From the IMG/VR virus record IMGVR_UViG_3300000956_000084, positions 1-50,606 of that record: a stretch of DNA of 50,606 nucleotides; one strand, given 5' to 3'. Within the stretch, counting starts at the first letter, position 1. The number at the start of each line of letters is the position of its first letter. This DNA is from a virus. Below the pieces are notes generated by a model that searched no databases, was not told the origin of the DNA, and worked only from the letters and a program-made list of their open reading frames with translations. Made by a program: the position numbers and the translations under genes. This document shows, piece after piece, positions 15,256 to 23,661 of the stretch.

Positions 15256-16172
15256 CCGCGCCAAACCCCAACGCCCACCTGCCTACTGTCGCCGAGGAGG
15301 GCCAGTATCGCCTCGGCGACGACTTCGTCACGGATCCCTCGGACGTGTGGCTGAACACCCAGTGGGACGACGGCACGCTGATCGTGGCCGCCGAGCCCGA
15401 GGGCTGGGAGGGCCTGGAGTTCGTGACTCCCATCGACACCGCTGGGAGTCGTGACGGCGGACTGGACGGCCCGCAGTCCATCGGGCCGCGCACGCTGCCC
15501 GTGGACGGCGCCATGGTGGCGCCGGACGCCGCAACCCTCCGGCGCGGCATCGCGGCCATCAGGCGCAAGCTGGGGCCCCGCAAGCGGGTGGTGTGGGAGC
15601 AACACGACTTCGGCCAGGACCGGCGGCTGGCCATGATCTGCAGGGCGCAGGGAGACTTCACCGCCACTCCCGTCTACGGCACCGCCATGGGCGGCGTGGC
15701 GTCCCGATTCTCGTTCACGCTCGTGGCCGCCAACCCGCCCTACAAGCTGTCGAGCGGGGCGCCGGAGTTCGTGGACATCGGCCTGCCCGTGGACACGGTC
15801 ACGGGCCGCACCTACGACAAGACCTACAGCTACAACTATGGCGCCAGCACCAACCCCGGCGGCATCGGCCAGGCGGAGAACACCGGCGACGTGGACGCCT
15901 GGCCGGTGTTCGAGATCACGGGCCCCGTGAACAGCCCCATCATCGACAACACCACGACGGGCCGCAGCTTCCTTGTGGTCGGTTCCATTGCCGCTGGCGT
16001 CACCGTCACTATCGACTCCCGCACCGGACGCGTGGACCCCGCAAGCTACCGGCTGGTAGGTAGGCCGTGGGTGCTCGTGCCAGGCGTGAACAACCTCCGG
16101 TGGCGCGCGTCATCCGGCTCATTCGACCCATCCGCCAACCTGCGCGTTATCTGGCGCTCAACCTCGGAGTGA
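15252..16172 (+). CDS. Distal tail (Dit-like) minor tail protein, 306 aa
   Basis: First gene after the tape measure, linked by an ATGA overlap that fixes the start at 15252. The N-terminal half (DVWLNTQWDDGTLIVAAEP, SIGPRTLPVDGAMVAPDA, VVWEQHDFGQDRRLAMICRA) and the C-terminal beta domain ending in VPGVNNLRWRASSGSFDPSA fit actinophage distal-tail proteins, which form the hub at the tail tip. Confidence 0.7.
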   Translation: MTAPNPNAHLPTVAEEGQYRLGDDFVTDPSDVWLNTQWDDGTLIVAAEPEGWEGLEFVTPIDTAGSRDGGLDGPQSIGPRTLPVDGAMVAPDAATLRRGIAAIRRKLGPRKRVVWEQHDFGQDRRLAMICRAQGDFTATPVYGTAMGGVASRFSFTLVAANPPYKLSSGAPEFVDIGLPVDTVTGRTYDKTYSYNYGASTNPGGIGQAENTGDVDAWPVFEITGPVNSPIIDNTTTGRSFLVVGSIAAGVTVTIDSRTGRVDPASYRLVGRPWVLVPGVNNLRWRASSGSFDPSANLRVIWRSTSE

Positions 16173-16175
16173 CCC

Positions 16176-17264
16176 ATGGCCATCCTGAACCCGCCCGCAT
16201 ACCTGCAGGCTGGCACCTACCCGGCCAGCTCTGACCGCCTGCACCAGATCAGCGCCAGGTTCCTGCCCACCACCCTGTCCACGAGCGACGTGGCCGCACG
16301 CGGCGGCGTCCTCGGCGGCCAGTCCGCCCGCCAGTTCGCCAGCAGCATGACGAACTGGGACGTGGCCATCGGCAAGGGCGTGGGAGTCGTCGAGAACACA
16401 TTCACCACCCAGGGCGGGGACTACCTGGTCCTGAACACGGCCACCCAGACGCTGACCGTCACCGCGTCGAGCCCAACCACCAACCGCATCGACATCATCG
16501 GTGTGCGCGTCCAGGACGCGTTCTACTCGGGCGCGGTCAACTCCGGCGACCTCGCCGTGGTGCAGGGCACGCCAGCCGCAGGTGCCCCGTCGGATCCCGC
16601 GCTCCCGTCCAGTTTCCTGCCCCTGTGGCGGGTCACCGTGTCCGCCGGCACGACCACCGGGGTGCTGGCCGACCTGCGCAAGCGCACCGCCGAGATGGGC
16701 GCCTGCTACCAGCCGTTCACCGGTCAGCTGTCGGACAACGGGACGTTGATCGGGGAGGTGCAGCTGTTGCCCGCCCTCGCCCCGTACCCGTCGCGCCTGC
16801 GCGTGTGGGATGGGACCGCGTGGCGCGGCACCACCGGCTGGGCGTTCGCGCCGCCCGCCATCACCAACCTGGCGTCGCTGGCCGCTGGCTCCCAGCACAT
16901 CGCCGCGTCCTTGTCGGTGCCAGACCCGCTCTTCCAGTACAAGCTGCGGTCCTCGGGCTCCCTCGACTGGGGAATGGTCAACGGCAGTCAGCCGGACAAC
17001 CCCATCAGCCTCTCGGTGACCCTCGACAACACGGCCTACAACGCAGGCGTGATCAGCCGAGGGAACGCCTACAGCCCGAACGTGGCCGCCGCCAACCAGC
17101 CAGCCCACACGGCTATCGCCCCGACCGCGCACACGGCGGTGCTCACCGGGGCGCACACCGTGCGGCTGATCGCGCGTAACTCGGCGGCCTCGCAGCCCAT
17201 GGTCATCTTCCCCCTCGACGTCATGAACACATCGTCACTCACCGTCGTGATGGTGCCAGCATGA
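16176..17264 (+). CDS. Minor tail protein, 362 aa
   Basis: Part of the tail-tip cluster. The first 60 residues (PPAYLQAGTYPASSDRLHQI) and the region around TTNRIDIIGVRVQDAFYSG, TPAAGAPSDPALPSSFLPLW fit a family of actinophage minor tail proteins. The C-terminal third is Thr/Ser/Asn-rich and beta-type, as in exposed tip or fibre parts. It starts 3 nt after the preceding stop and overlaps the next gene by ATGA. Confidence 0.65.
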   Translation: MAILNPPAYLQAGTYPASSDRLHQISARFLPTTLSTSDVAARGGVLGGQSARQFASSMTNWDVAIGKGVGVVENTFTTQGGDYLVLNTATQTLTVTASSPTTNRIDIIGVRVQDAFYSGAVNSGDLAVVQGTPAAGAPSDPALPSSFLPLWRVTVSAGTTTGVLADLRKRTAEMGACYQPFTGQLSDNGTLIGEVQLLPALAPYPSRLRVWDGTAWRGTTGWAFAPPAITNLASLAAGSQHIAASLSVPDPLFQYKLRSSGSLDWGMVNGSQPDNPISLSVTLDNTAYNAGVISRGNAYSPNVAAANQPAHTAIAPTAHTAVLTGAHTVRLIARNSAASQPMVIFPLDVMNTSSLTVVMVPA

Positions 17265-18820
17265 CAGGTCCCGGGCTCTCGGCCGCGCTGTTGGCCGCGT
17301 CGAGCTACGACCTGCCCGAGGAGCAGATCGTCAGCTATACCTACTGGCCGGTCAACTACTACTTGGGCGACCCATACGTCATCGGCAACGCGCCCCTGCC
17401 GCTCTCCGGCGTGTCCTTCTCCAGCGTGATGAAGGGCGTCGGAGAACTGCGCGCGTCCCTGCAGCTCGCCGACCCCGACGTGCGAGCCATGAATCCGTGG
17501 GAGTTGGTGTTGCCCAGGAAGACCGGCATCGTGGCTGTGCGGTCCGTGCGCGTGGACGAGGACACCGACACCTGGCAGCACGAGGCCGTCTGGCACGGCA
17601 CGGTGTGGGAACGCAAGCCCGTGCCAGCAACCGGGCGCTGGGAGATCACCGCGCGGACCATCGAGTATGGATGGTCGCGCCGACTGATCACCGGCCCGAT
17701 GGCGGGTGGCGACCTGGTGTGGGCGCAGGCCGACCGCACCGAGATCGTGCAGGACCTGCTGACCCCGTCCATCTTCTCCCAGGTCGGCCCACCCTCGACG
17801 TACGGCACCGCCACGGCCACCGTGGACGCCGCCAGCCTGGACCGGGTGATCGTCAACGCCGCAGACGTGACCGACATCCCCGAGGGCGGCTACGTGCGCG
17901 TCAGGGCCCTGGACGGCACCTACCGGACGAACGCCGCAGGCACGACGGACATCTTCAACGTCACCGACCTGATCGACGGTGGCGGCATCTGGGCCATCGT
18001 CGTGACTCCCCTGTTCGCTTCGCTGTCCGAGATCGGGGACGTCGTCGAGGTGATCAACCTCTGGCCCGGCTGGATCAACATTGATCCGCCCACCCAGATG
18101 ACGCTGCGCGTGCACGACTTCAGCTACAAGCGCGACCAGCAGACCAACCTCCTCACCGCCCACCAGGACCGCAGCAAGGTGGACGACGGCTACGACTGGT
18201 ACACCTCGGTGCGCGTCCTCGAAGGCGGCTCACCCATCGACGCCATCAGCTTCCGGTGCCAGTACGTGATGGGCTACCCGCGCCTCGGGCGAGAGTACGG
18301 CGTGGACGAGATCCCCCGGTTCATGTTCCGGGTGTCCGGCCAGGGGAACGTGCTCGACTCCAGCCCGGTCTACAACGGCGAGGGTGTGGCGAACGTCTTC
18401 TGGGGGCAGGGCTCGGGCTACGACACGGACGCCCTGCGCGCCGTGGCCACGAACTCCAGCGACTGGGCCAACGGCTTCCTGATCACCGAGGACCGCTACA
18501 GCAACCCGGACGTGTCCCGCTCGGACACCCTGGAGGCCTACACGATCTCCGCTCTGATCCAGAGCTACGCCAATGAGCAGTACCTGGACCAGGTGACGGT
18601 GCGGGGCGACAAGCCGCCCTACTTCGGCACCTACGCCATGGGTGACGACGCCCTGTTCAGCACCGACGACTGGACCAACACGGACGGCCCGAACGGCGAC
18701 CGCGACGTCACCTACCGGACGCGCATCATGGGATGGACGGTCACGCCGCCCGAGGGCAAGAACAGCGAAACGGTGAAGCTGGTTTTGGCCGGCGGCGGGG
18801 AGGCGGTACTGGATGGTTGA
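17261..18820 (+). CDS. Minor tail protein, ReqiPepy6 Gp37-like, 519 aa
   Basis: Looks like the siphovirus Gp37-like tail family: NPWELVLPRKTGIVAVRSVR, AVWHGTVWERKP, WEITARTIEYGWSRRLI near the N-terminus and a C-terminal region with VTYRTRIMGWTVTPPEGKN. Such proteins form the baseplate hub through which the tape measure passes. The start overlaps the upstream stop by ATGA at 17261 and the end overlaps the next gene by 8 nt. No peptidase motif was seen. Confidence 0.65.
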   Translation: MTGPGLSAALLAASSYDLPEEQIVSYTYWPVNYYLGDPYVIGNAPLPLSGVSFSSVMKGVGELRASLQLADPDVRAMNPWELVLPRKTGIVAVRSVRVDEDTDTWQHEAVWHGTVWERKPVPATGRWEITARTIEYGWSRRLITGPMAGGDLVWAQADRTEIVQDLLTPSIFSQVGPPSTYGTATATVDAASLDRVIVNAADVTDIPEGGYVRVRALDGTYRTNAAGTTDIFNVTDLIDGGGIWAIVVTPLFASLSEIGDVVEVINLWPGWINIDPPTQMTLRVHDFSYKRDQQTNLLTAHQDRSKVDDGYDWYTSVRVLEGGSPIDAISFRCQYVMGYPRLGREYGVDEIPRFMFRVSGQGNVLDSSPVYNGEGVANVFWGQGSGYDTDALRAVATNSSDWANGFLITEDRYSNPDVSRSDTLEAYTISALIQSYANEQYLDQVTVRGDKPPYFGTYAMGDDALFSTDDWTNTDGPNGDRDVTYRTRIMGWTVTPPEGKNSETVKLVLAGGGEAVLDG

Positions 18821-19604
18821 CGTCAACCCTCGCGACCTGCAAACGCCCTACACTCCGCGTGAGTCCACGATCGTGGACGCGGTCGCCGAAACGCGCCGCA
18901 TCGCGGACCAGGTCATGCGCAACAACCCCCTGGTGGACGCCGTCATCTCCCAGGGGCTGACACGGTTCCGAGGCAACTACGGTGCCGACTTCGCCTGGTT
19001 CGGCGAGTTCTACCCGGCCGACCGCAACCTGACCGACGCGTACGGAAACGAGCTGCCCCAGCGCGGCATCATCTTCGTGCGCGACGACCCGCAGCACAAC
19101 AGCGCTTTCCAGCTCTACGACTTCGACCCCCGGGCCGGTGAAGCGCTGCGTCAGCGCATCGGCATGCACGACGCGGACGGCAAGCCGCTGCTGTGGGAGG
19201 GCTGGGACGGCGGCCGCGCTTTCCCGGACGCCCCGGTGGTGATGTACCAGCGGGAGACGATCGACCCGAACGGCGTGCAGATCGGGTCGGACGTGGTCGT
19301 GTTCTCGGGGGAGGGCAACCTGATCGGGACGAAGTTCCGCATGGGTGCCGCGTGGGGCACAGCAGGCGGCACGCCGAACTGGTCCTGGTATGTGCGCCTG
19401 TCCGGCGGTGGCGTCACGATCAACACCCCCACGGTCAACGGTTCCGGCGGCGGCAACTTCTTCATTGACGTGAGCGTGAAGACGATCCAGGCAGTGTCGA
19501 ACTATATCAATGTGGACTGGCATATGTGGAAAACGGGAGGCACCGGAGGATTCACGCCACGCCCCTATTACGCCCTGATGTATTCCCCGCACACCCGACC
19601 CTAG
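18813..19604 (+). CDS. Minor tail protein, possible receptor-binding protein, 263 aa
   Basis: N-terminal 50 residues are helical (ESTIVDAVAETRRIADQVM) and may anchor it to the tip; the rest is beta-rich (IGSDVVVFSGEGNLIGTKF, WSWYVRLSGGGVTINTPTV, GNFFIDVSVKTIQAV). As the last large gene of the tail-tip cluster it is the best receptor-binding candidate here. Base composition drops in GC near 19,490-19,590, covering the final 35 or so codons, which fits exchange of host-range sequence. Role inferred from position. Confidence 0.55.
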   Translation: MVDVNPRDLQTPYTPRESTIVDAVAETRRIADQVMRNNPLVDAVISQGLTRFRGNYGADFAWFGEFYPADRNLTDAYGNELPQRGIIFVRDDPQHNSAFQLYDFDPRAGEALRQRIGMHDADGKPLLWEGWDGGRAFPDAPVVMYQRETIDPNGVQIGSDVVVFSGEGNLIGTKFRMGAAWGTAGGTPNWSWYVRLSGGGVTINTPTVNGSGGGNFFIDVSVKTIQAVSNYINVDWHMWKTGGTGGFTPRPYYALMYSPHTRP

Positions 19605-19615
19605 AAAGGTGATCG

Positions 19616-19924
19616 ATGGCCTACGTGCTACGGCCTCCCGTGTATGAGGCGATCCAGTGGACTGGGTCGAACGTCGAGGACTGCGCCGCGTTCTACTCTC
19701 AGTGGTTCCCCCAGCCGCCACCCCCGCTCCCTGGGCAGGAGGGCACGCTGCCCTTCCGGTACGACGCCGAGGCGTCCACGCTCACCGTCTCGCCCGGCTA
19801 CGTGCTGCAGGTCGGCGACTGGATGGTGAACGGTGGCACTCGACCCCCCGACCTGGCGTGGGCTGGTTCACCCGAGGTCGTGCAAGACTCCGCCTTCCAG
19901 CTGAAATACGCTGTGGAGGAGTAG
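19616..19924 (+). CDS. Hypothetical protein with QWTG and GDW motifs, 102 aa
   Basis: YEAIQWTGSNVEDCAAF at the N-terminus and SPGYVLQVGDWMV near residue 65, ending in AFQLKYAVEE, match a widespread small phage family with these same spaced motifs; its function is not known to me. The ATG at 19616 follows AGAAAGGTGATCG. It lies between tail and membrane genes. Confidence 0.6.
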   Translation: MAYVLRPPVYEAIQWTGSNVEDCAAFYSQWFPQPPPPLPGQEGTLPFRYDAEASTLTVSPGYVLQVGDWMVNGGTRPPDLAWAGSPEVVQDSAFQLKYAVEE

Positions 19925-19958
19925 CACCGGCCCGGGGGAGTAAGGACGATGATGGTGA

Positions 19959-20240
19959 GTGGACGTATTGCCGCCTCTTGGCGCCGCAGGAATCGCGGCC
20001 TTGCTCGCCATCGTCATCGGGTATTTGCTGAACGCCAATAGGCAGGATCGCAAAGAGCACCGAGCCGAACGCCAGGAATGGGATGCGCGATTCAAGGCCC
20101 AGCAGGATCAGCACGCCGCAGACGTGAAAGACCTGCGGGAGCGCATGGACCGGCTGGAGAAAGACCTGCGCAATGAGACACTACGAGCAGACCGGGCAGA
20201 GGCTCGGGCAGCAGCCCTCACTGGAGGGACGGGGCCATGA
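19959..20240 (+). CDS. Membrane protein with coiled coil, possible lysis or tail-associated protein, 93 aa
   Basis: One N-terminal transmembrane segment (LGAAGIAALLAIVIGYLL, residues 6-24) is followed by a long charged coiled coil (KEHRAERQEWDARFKAQQ ... LRERMDRLEKDLRNETL). This is typical of a lysis-region membrane protein such as a holin partner or spanin-like protein. The GTG at 19959 is chosen because it fits the frame, although spacing to GGGGAGTAAGGACG is long. GTG/ATG overlap with the next gene is 4 nt. Confidence 0.55.
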   Translation: MDVLPPLGAAGIAALLAIVIGYLLNANRQDRKEHRAERQEWDARFKAQQDQHAADVKDLRERMDRLEKDLRNETLRADRAEARAAALTGGTGP

Positions 20241-21052
20241 CCACACCGAGCGACCAGGAGCGGGCTCGACGAGAGCGCGAGGCGTTGAGGGACCGGCACA
20301 TGGACCACGTCCGGATCCTCCTCGGGGCGGTCGCGGTGGTACTCCTGGGCATGCTCGTGTGGTACGCCTGGGACTCGCGGGACACGGCTGAAGAGGCCGT
20401 CTCGCAGACCCAGAGCCTTGCCCAGCAGGTGCAGTCGGCATGCAAGGTCGGCGGGGCAGCAGAACGCGAACTGGAGTCCATCGGGGCCTGCGAGCAGGCC
20501 GACCAGGCAGCTCGGGGTGCGGCAACCGCCGAGACACAGGCACCGGTCGTCGACGTCGCCACCCCCGATCAGGTGCGGGCTGCGGTCGCCGAGTACCTGG
20601 ATCGCAACCCGCCCGCCGACGGGCACACCCCCACGCAGGCGGAGGTGGACTCTGCCGTGTCCCGCTACTGCGAGGCGAACGCCTGCAGGGGCGCCGACGG
20701 CACGAACGGGGCCGACGGCGCCGACGGTGCGGATGGCGACGACGGCGCCAGCGGGGCGGACGCCACGGACGACCAGGTGGCCGACCAGGTAGCCGAGTAC
20801 TGCGCCGACCACAACGGGTGCCTGCCCACGCCCGAGGAGATTCAGGCGGCCGTGGCGGCCTACTGCAGTCCCCAGCCCTCGCCGTGCGTGGGGCCCCAGG
20901 GTGCCGAGGGGCCGCCCGGCCCGGTGTTGCCCGAGTACTACACCACCCGACCGAACGGGCTCGGGGTCGGCACGATCACCTATCACTGCGTACTGCGCCC
21001 GGAGACCGACGCCGCAGCCCCGCCCCATTACGACTGTGAGGTAAGCGAATGA
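20237..21052 (+). CDS. Membrane-anchored collagen-like protein, 271 aa
   Basis: A basic N-terminus (RARREREALRDRHMDHVR), one transmembrane helix (ILLGAVAVVLLGMLVWYAW, residues 27-45), an Ala/Gln-rich stalk, then Gly-X-Y collagen-like repeats (GADGTNGADGADGADGDDGA) and a shorter GPQGAEGPPGP stretch near residue 220. Several paired cysteines (YCEANAC, YCADHNGC, YCSPQPSPC) flank the repeats and could be disulphide-bonded outside the cell. A role in cell-envelope contact or lysis timing is possible but unproven. Confidence 0.6.
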   Translation: MTTPSDQERARREREALRDRHMDHVRILLGAVAVVLLGMLVWYAWDSRDTAEEAVSQTQSLAQQVQSACKVGGAAERELESIGACEQADQAARGAATAETQAPVVDVATPDQVRAAVAEYLDRNPPADGHTPTQAEVDSAVSRYCEANACRGADGTNGADGADGADGDDGASGADATDDQVADQVAEYCADHNGCLPTPEEIQAAVAAYCSPQPSPCVGPQGAEGPPGPVLPEYYTTRPNGLGVGTITYHCVLRPETDAAAPPHYDCEVSE

Positions 21053-21372
21053 CCACCCGCGACCCGAGTGTGGACCATCCCCACGAACTGTTCCCCGACA
21101 CCCGCCACGTCGAGGACTTGAGCGACGTCCTGGTCACCGCCGCCGACGGCCAGGGCGTGCAGGTGGTGGGCGAAAACGTGGACGGCGACGGGGTGGCGCA
21201 CTTCCTGCGCATCACCGAGGACGGCGACTACTGCGGCGGCTGCGGGAAGGCCTGGCCGTGTCCCGGTCGAGTGCCGGTGCAGGTGCTGGAGCAGCCGCGC
21301 GTGGATCCCGACCTGGTGGCCGCTGTCGCCGAGGCGCTGAAGAAGGAACGAGACGCGGGCCTGCTGGCCTGA
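21049..21372 (+). CDS. Small zinc-binding hypothetical protein, 107 aa
   Basis: ATG at 21049 overlaps the preceding stop (ATGA). Residues 62-70 contain CGGCGKAWPC, a CxxC-type knuckle with a third cysteine. The N-terminus (VDHPHELFPDTRHVEDL) is acidic and His-rich and the C-terminus is a short helix (DPDLVAAVAEALKKERDAG). Function unknown; lies in the holin region. Confidence 0.5.
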   Translation: MTTRDPSVDHPHELFPDTRHVEDLSDVLVTAADGQGVQVVGENVDGDGVAHFLRITEDGDYCGGCGKAWPCPGRVPVQVLEQPRVDPDLVAAVAEALKKERDAGLLA

Positions 21373-21386
21373 CGGAGGAGGAGACG

Positions 21387-21704
21387 ATGACGACACCCGA
21401 GCAGCCGCAAAGCCTTCGTGACTGGGGCCTGTCCTGGATCAGGACGGGCGTCCCGGTCCTGTGGGGCATGGTGCTGACCTTCCTGGCGTCCCGGGCGCCT
21501 GCGGTCTACGAGCTGGTGAACAACCCCTACATGGCCGCGCTGGCGGTCAGCTTGGTGACGCTGGCGTGGTACTCGTTGGTGCGCTGGGTGGAGCCGAGGT
21601 TGCCCGCTTGGCTGACCCGGCTGGTGATCGGGGCGAACACGACCCCGAAGTATGTGGAGGGCGTGACGGTGCTCGGGCACGACCAGCGACCGAACATCAC
21701 GTGA
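21387..21704 (+). CDS. Holin-like two-TM membrane protein, 105 aa
   Basis: Two transmembrane segments (VPVLWGMVLTFLASRAPAV, about residues 22-40, and YMAALAVSLVTLAWYSLV, about 48-65) and a basic turn after the second fit a class II holin. The C-terminus (ANTTPKYVEGVTVLGH) is polar. The ATG at 21387 follows GGAGGAGGAGACG, a very strong ribosome-binding site. It is the last gene of the structural block, before the bidirectional terminator. The endolysin lies 12 kb away, so the pairing is inferred. Confidence 0.6.
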   Translation: MTTPEQPQSLRDWGLSWIRTGVPVLWGMVLTFLASRAPAVYELVNNPYMAALAVSLVTLAWYSLVRWVEPRLPAWLTRLVIGANTTPKYVEGVTVLGHDQRPNIT

Positions 21705-21772
21705 TATCGTGAGACCTGATCGTCACCGACAGTGGAGCTTGCTAGGGCGTCAGGTCGGACATCGGGTGTAGC

Positions 21773-21812
21773 ACGAAACCCCCGGCGGATTGGTCCCCGC
21801 CGGGGGTTTCGT
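21773..21812. terminator. Strong bidirectional terminator
   Basis: ACGAAACCCCCGGCGG (21773-21788) and CCGCCGGGGGTTTCGT (21797-21812) form a perfect 16-bp stem with an 8-nt loop. On the plus strand the 3' arm includes TTTCGT, and on the minus strand the same. It ends the structural operon and the convergent minus-strand block. Confidence 0.9.
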
Positions 21813-21816
21813 CGTG

Positions 21817-21984
21817 TCAGGCCGCGTACTGCCGGAGTTCCATGCGGGTGGCCCTGCGGTCCCGCTGGAGCGCGGCCCGCTTCACCTTCGGGTTGGCGCG
21901 GTGGCCACGCTTGCGGGAGACCCGGCTGAAGGTGTCGCGCTCGGTGCCGCCGACGGTGGGCCTGCGGTGCATGCTCTGGGTCAT
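21817..21984 (-). CDS. Small highly basic protein, 55 aa
   Basis: Function unknown. ATG 21984 follows the shared leader (GGAACAACTCC ... GAGAAGGACCAGGAC) of promoter 22029-22058. Nearly a third of its residues are Arg or Lys (for example SRVSRKRGHRANPKVKRAAL), so it may bind nucleic acid. Its stop lies 4 nt from the bidirectional terminator, making a complete promoter-leader-gene-terminator unit. Confidence 0.65.
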   Translation of the reverse strand: MTQSMHRRPTVGGTERDTFSRVSRKRGHRANPKVKRAALQRDRRATRMELRQYAA

Positions 21985-22028
21985 GTCCTGGTCCTTCTCA
22001 CTCTGGAGTTGTTCCGCTTACAGGAGTG

Positions 22029-22058
22029 ATTCTGCCCCACCATCACAGTGGGTGTCAA
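22029..22058 (-). promoter_or_regulatory. Repeat-family promoter/operator (minus strand)
   Basis: Minus strand: TTGACA (22058-22053), 18-nt spacer with CCCAC and GTGGGG, CAGAAT (22034-22029), a one-mismatch -10. The TGA stop of the upstream gene (22057-22055) is embedded in TTGACA. Confidence 0.8.
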
Positions 22059-22339
22059 GGCTTCAGTTCGAACACCTTCGGCATGGAGTCCAGGCCCCCG
22101 CCGTCCCGCCTGAAGATGAAGCGCACCGATGCGGCCAGATGCTGGTCACACGCCGTGTCGGCCGCCGGTCCCGGGGTGCTGAAGTAGCTCACCCACCAGG
22201 TTGCCTTGCGCCGACAGGTCTTCACGCTCGACTGGGCCACCCGGCTGCAGTACCGGGACAGCTGGTAGGGCTCGACGGACTGGGTCGGCTCCTCGTCATG
22301 GGACGCATAGGTGCCGTCGCCGAGGTCACGCTGGATCAT
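22055..22339 (-). CDS. Cysteine-containing hypothetical protein, 94 aa
   Basis: ATG 22339 follows GGAGGGTGCGACGCG. Four spaced Cys/His residues (YCSRVAQSSVKTCRR ... TACDQHL) could form a zinc site between residues 30 and 68. The end (SVRFIFRRDGGGLDSMPKV) is basic. The frame is open upstream to a GTG at about 22437, but that extension lacks a better ribosome-binding site. Its stop codon is shared with the -35 box of the next promoter. Confidence 0.5.
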   Translation of the reverse strand: MIQRDLGDGTYASHDEEPTQSVEPYQLSRYCSRVAQSSVKTCRRKATWWVSYFSTPGPAADTACDQHLAASVRFIFRRDGGGLDSMPKVFELKP

Positions 22340-22428
22340 CGCGTCGCACCCTCCAGTCGAGCCAGTACCCAGTCGAGCTTGGTCACAGTCCTGTTGTGGA
22401 TGGTGCGAGCGTTGAAGGTAGAGCGCGG

Positions 22429-22683
22429 TCACGATCGTTTCTCCTCGGTGGCTTCGGCGAGCAGGACGCGGCCCGCGTCCGTCACGAAGACGTCCACGAC
22501 GGTGAGCCGCTGGCGGGATCGGTAGGTCAGGCCCCGGTGTACCCATTCGGTGCGGAAGCGCAGCAGTCCGAGCGCGCCGAGTCGGCCGCGCACGTCGGCC
22601 CGAGGGGACGGCATCCGCCAGCGCTCCCGGCCTTCGGTGGCGTAGTACCGGAGGGCCTGGAGCTGGGGCGCGGTGAGCTTCAC
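22429..22683 (-). CDS. Winged-helix-like hypothetical protein, 84 aa
   Basis: GTG 22683 overlaps the upstream stop (GTGA). KLTAPQLQALRYYATEG, ADVRGRLGALGLLRFRTEWV and VFVTDAGRVLLAEA give the helix-helix-helix-wing order of small MarR-like or replication-associated DNA-binding proteins, where a restart helix and T-x-x-G-x-x-x-L end are typical. DNA binding is inferred. Confidence 0.5.
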   Translation of the reverse strand: MKLTAPQLQALRYYATEGRERWRMPSPRADVRGRLGALGLLRFRTEWVHRGLTYRSRQRLTVVDVFVTDAGRVLLAEATEEKRS

Positions 22684-23003
22684 CGGTTCGCCTGGGAGTC
22701 CGCGCCGTAGGCGTCGCGCACGGCGCGCGTCATGGGCTTCAGGTCGGTGAACAGGCGACCGTAGCCGTCCTGGATCAGCTGGTCGTAGCGGCGGGCGATG
22801 TCGACGGCCAGACCCTTGGTGTCGACAAGGGCGGAGGCCTCGGCGTCCTCGACGCCGAGGCCGATGGTGTGCTTCACCCCGGCGGTCTCCAGCAGCTTCC
22901 ACGTGCGGATGACCCAGCCGGTGTCGGTCTTGGTGACCAGGTAGCGGCGTTCATCGGTGTCGGCCTGGTACCGGCCTGCCTCGATGCGGTGGAAGCGAAT
23001 CAT
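22680..23003 (-). CDS. Hypothetical protein, 107 aa
   Basis: ATG 23003 follows the shared leader of promoter 23045-23073 (GGAACAACCC ... GGAAGGACCACACACC). The first 45 residues are beta-type (FHRIEAGRYQADTDERRYLV, WVIRTWKLLE); residues 60-107 are helical (GLAVDIARRYDQLIQDGYG, MTRAVRDAYGADSQ). No family recognised. It is first in a two-to-three gene operon. Confidence 0.55.
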   Translation of the reverse strand: MIRFHRIEAGRYQADTDERRYLVTKTDTGWVIRTWKLLETAGVKHTIGLGVEDAEASALVDTKGLAVDIARRYDQLIQDGYGRLFTDLKPMTRAVRDAYGADSQANR

Positions 23004-23044
23004 GGTGTGTGGTCCTTCCCGTGCGGGTTGTTCCTGATACTTCG

Positions 23045-23073
23045 ATGGTACCCACTGTTGCCGTGGGTGTCAA
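23045..23073 (-). promoter_or_regulatory. Repeat-family promoter/operator (minus strand)
   Basis: Minus strand: TTGACA (23073-23068), 17-nt spacer with CCCAC and AGTGGG arms, TACCAT (23050-23045), then the shared leader and the gene at 23003. Confidence 0.85.
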
Positions 23074-23139
23074 CATCGGAGGACGAGGGTTATAAGTGGG
23101 CCTGACGTCGCATCCCCTCGCCCTGTCCGGCGTCTTGAC

Positions 23140-23661
23140 CTAATCGTTACCTACGAGTTCGCTTGTGCTGAACAGGGCCGTCTGCCCTGACTGCAGGCGA
23201 CGCAGCGCCTTCACGCCCCAGTCGGTCAGCTGGTACACCGTGCAGTCGCGGCCCGTGGACTCCTGCTTCACCTTCCGAACCTCGCGGCCAGCCAGCACAG
23301 GCTCCACCCACCCAGCCGCCGACAGCTCGTGGCGACGGCGACGCACCAGCTGGGCAGACGGCGCGTCGTTGCGGACCGGGGGCTGCAGGCGGGCCGTCAC
23401 CTGGAAGTCGGCCATGGGCCCTCCCGACAGGACGGTCAGAATCGAGTGCCGCAGGCTTCCGGGCCTGGTCGCCCGTCCTGTGTGAGCTGACCGCAGCTCG
23501 GGCGACTCCACGGGAGCCTGCGGGCAGTGCAGACGCTGCAGGGTGTCCAGCTCGTGCCGCACCGCGCGGAACGCCTGGTGGACCTCCTCGGTGGTGTGCT
23601 CGACGTCGAGCACCTGGGACAGCGACAGGGCTCGGAGGATGGCCGACTGGGTGGCGTTCAC
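23140..23661 (-). CDS. Winged-helix DNA-binding protein, 173 aa
   Basis: The start at GTG 23661 overlaps the upstream TAG by one base (TAGTG). The C-terminal half looks like a winged helix: SLRHSILTVLSGGPMADF, SAQLVRRRRHELSAAGWV, KQESTGRDCTVYQLTDWG, VKALRRL. The N-terminal 70 residues are helical (SAILRALSLSQVLDVEHT). It could be a regulator or a replication/recombination accessory. It is one of few candidates for the factor binding the repeated operators, but nothing links it to them directly. Confidence 0.55.
   Translation of the reverse strand: MNATQSAILRALSLSQVLDVEHTTEEVHQAFRAVRHELDTLQRLHCPQAPVESPELRSAHTGRATRPGSLRHSILTVLSGGPMADFQVTARLQPPVRNDAPSAQLVRRRRHELSAAGWVEPVLAGREVRKVKQESTGRDCTVYQLTDWGVKALRRLQSGQTALFSTSELVGND

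Noticed and set aside
22340-22437. Possible extra small gene between 22339 and 22437 (minus), with a frame reading STFNARTIHNRT
   Set aside because: It has no start codon after the upstream stop; only the in-frame extension of the 94-aa gene remains, with no good ribosome-binding site.
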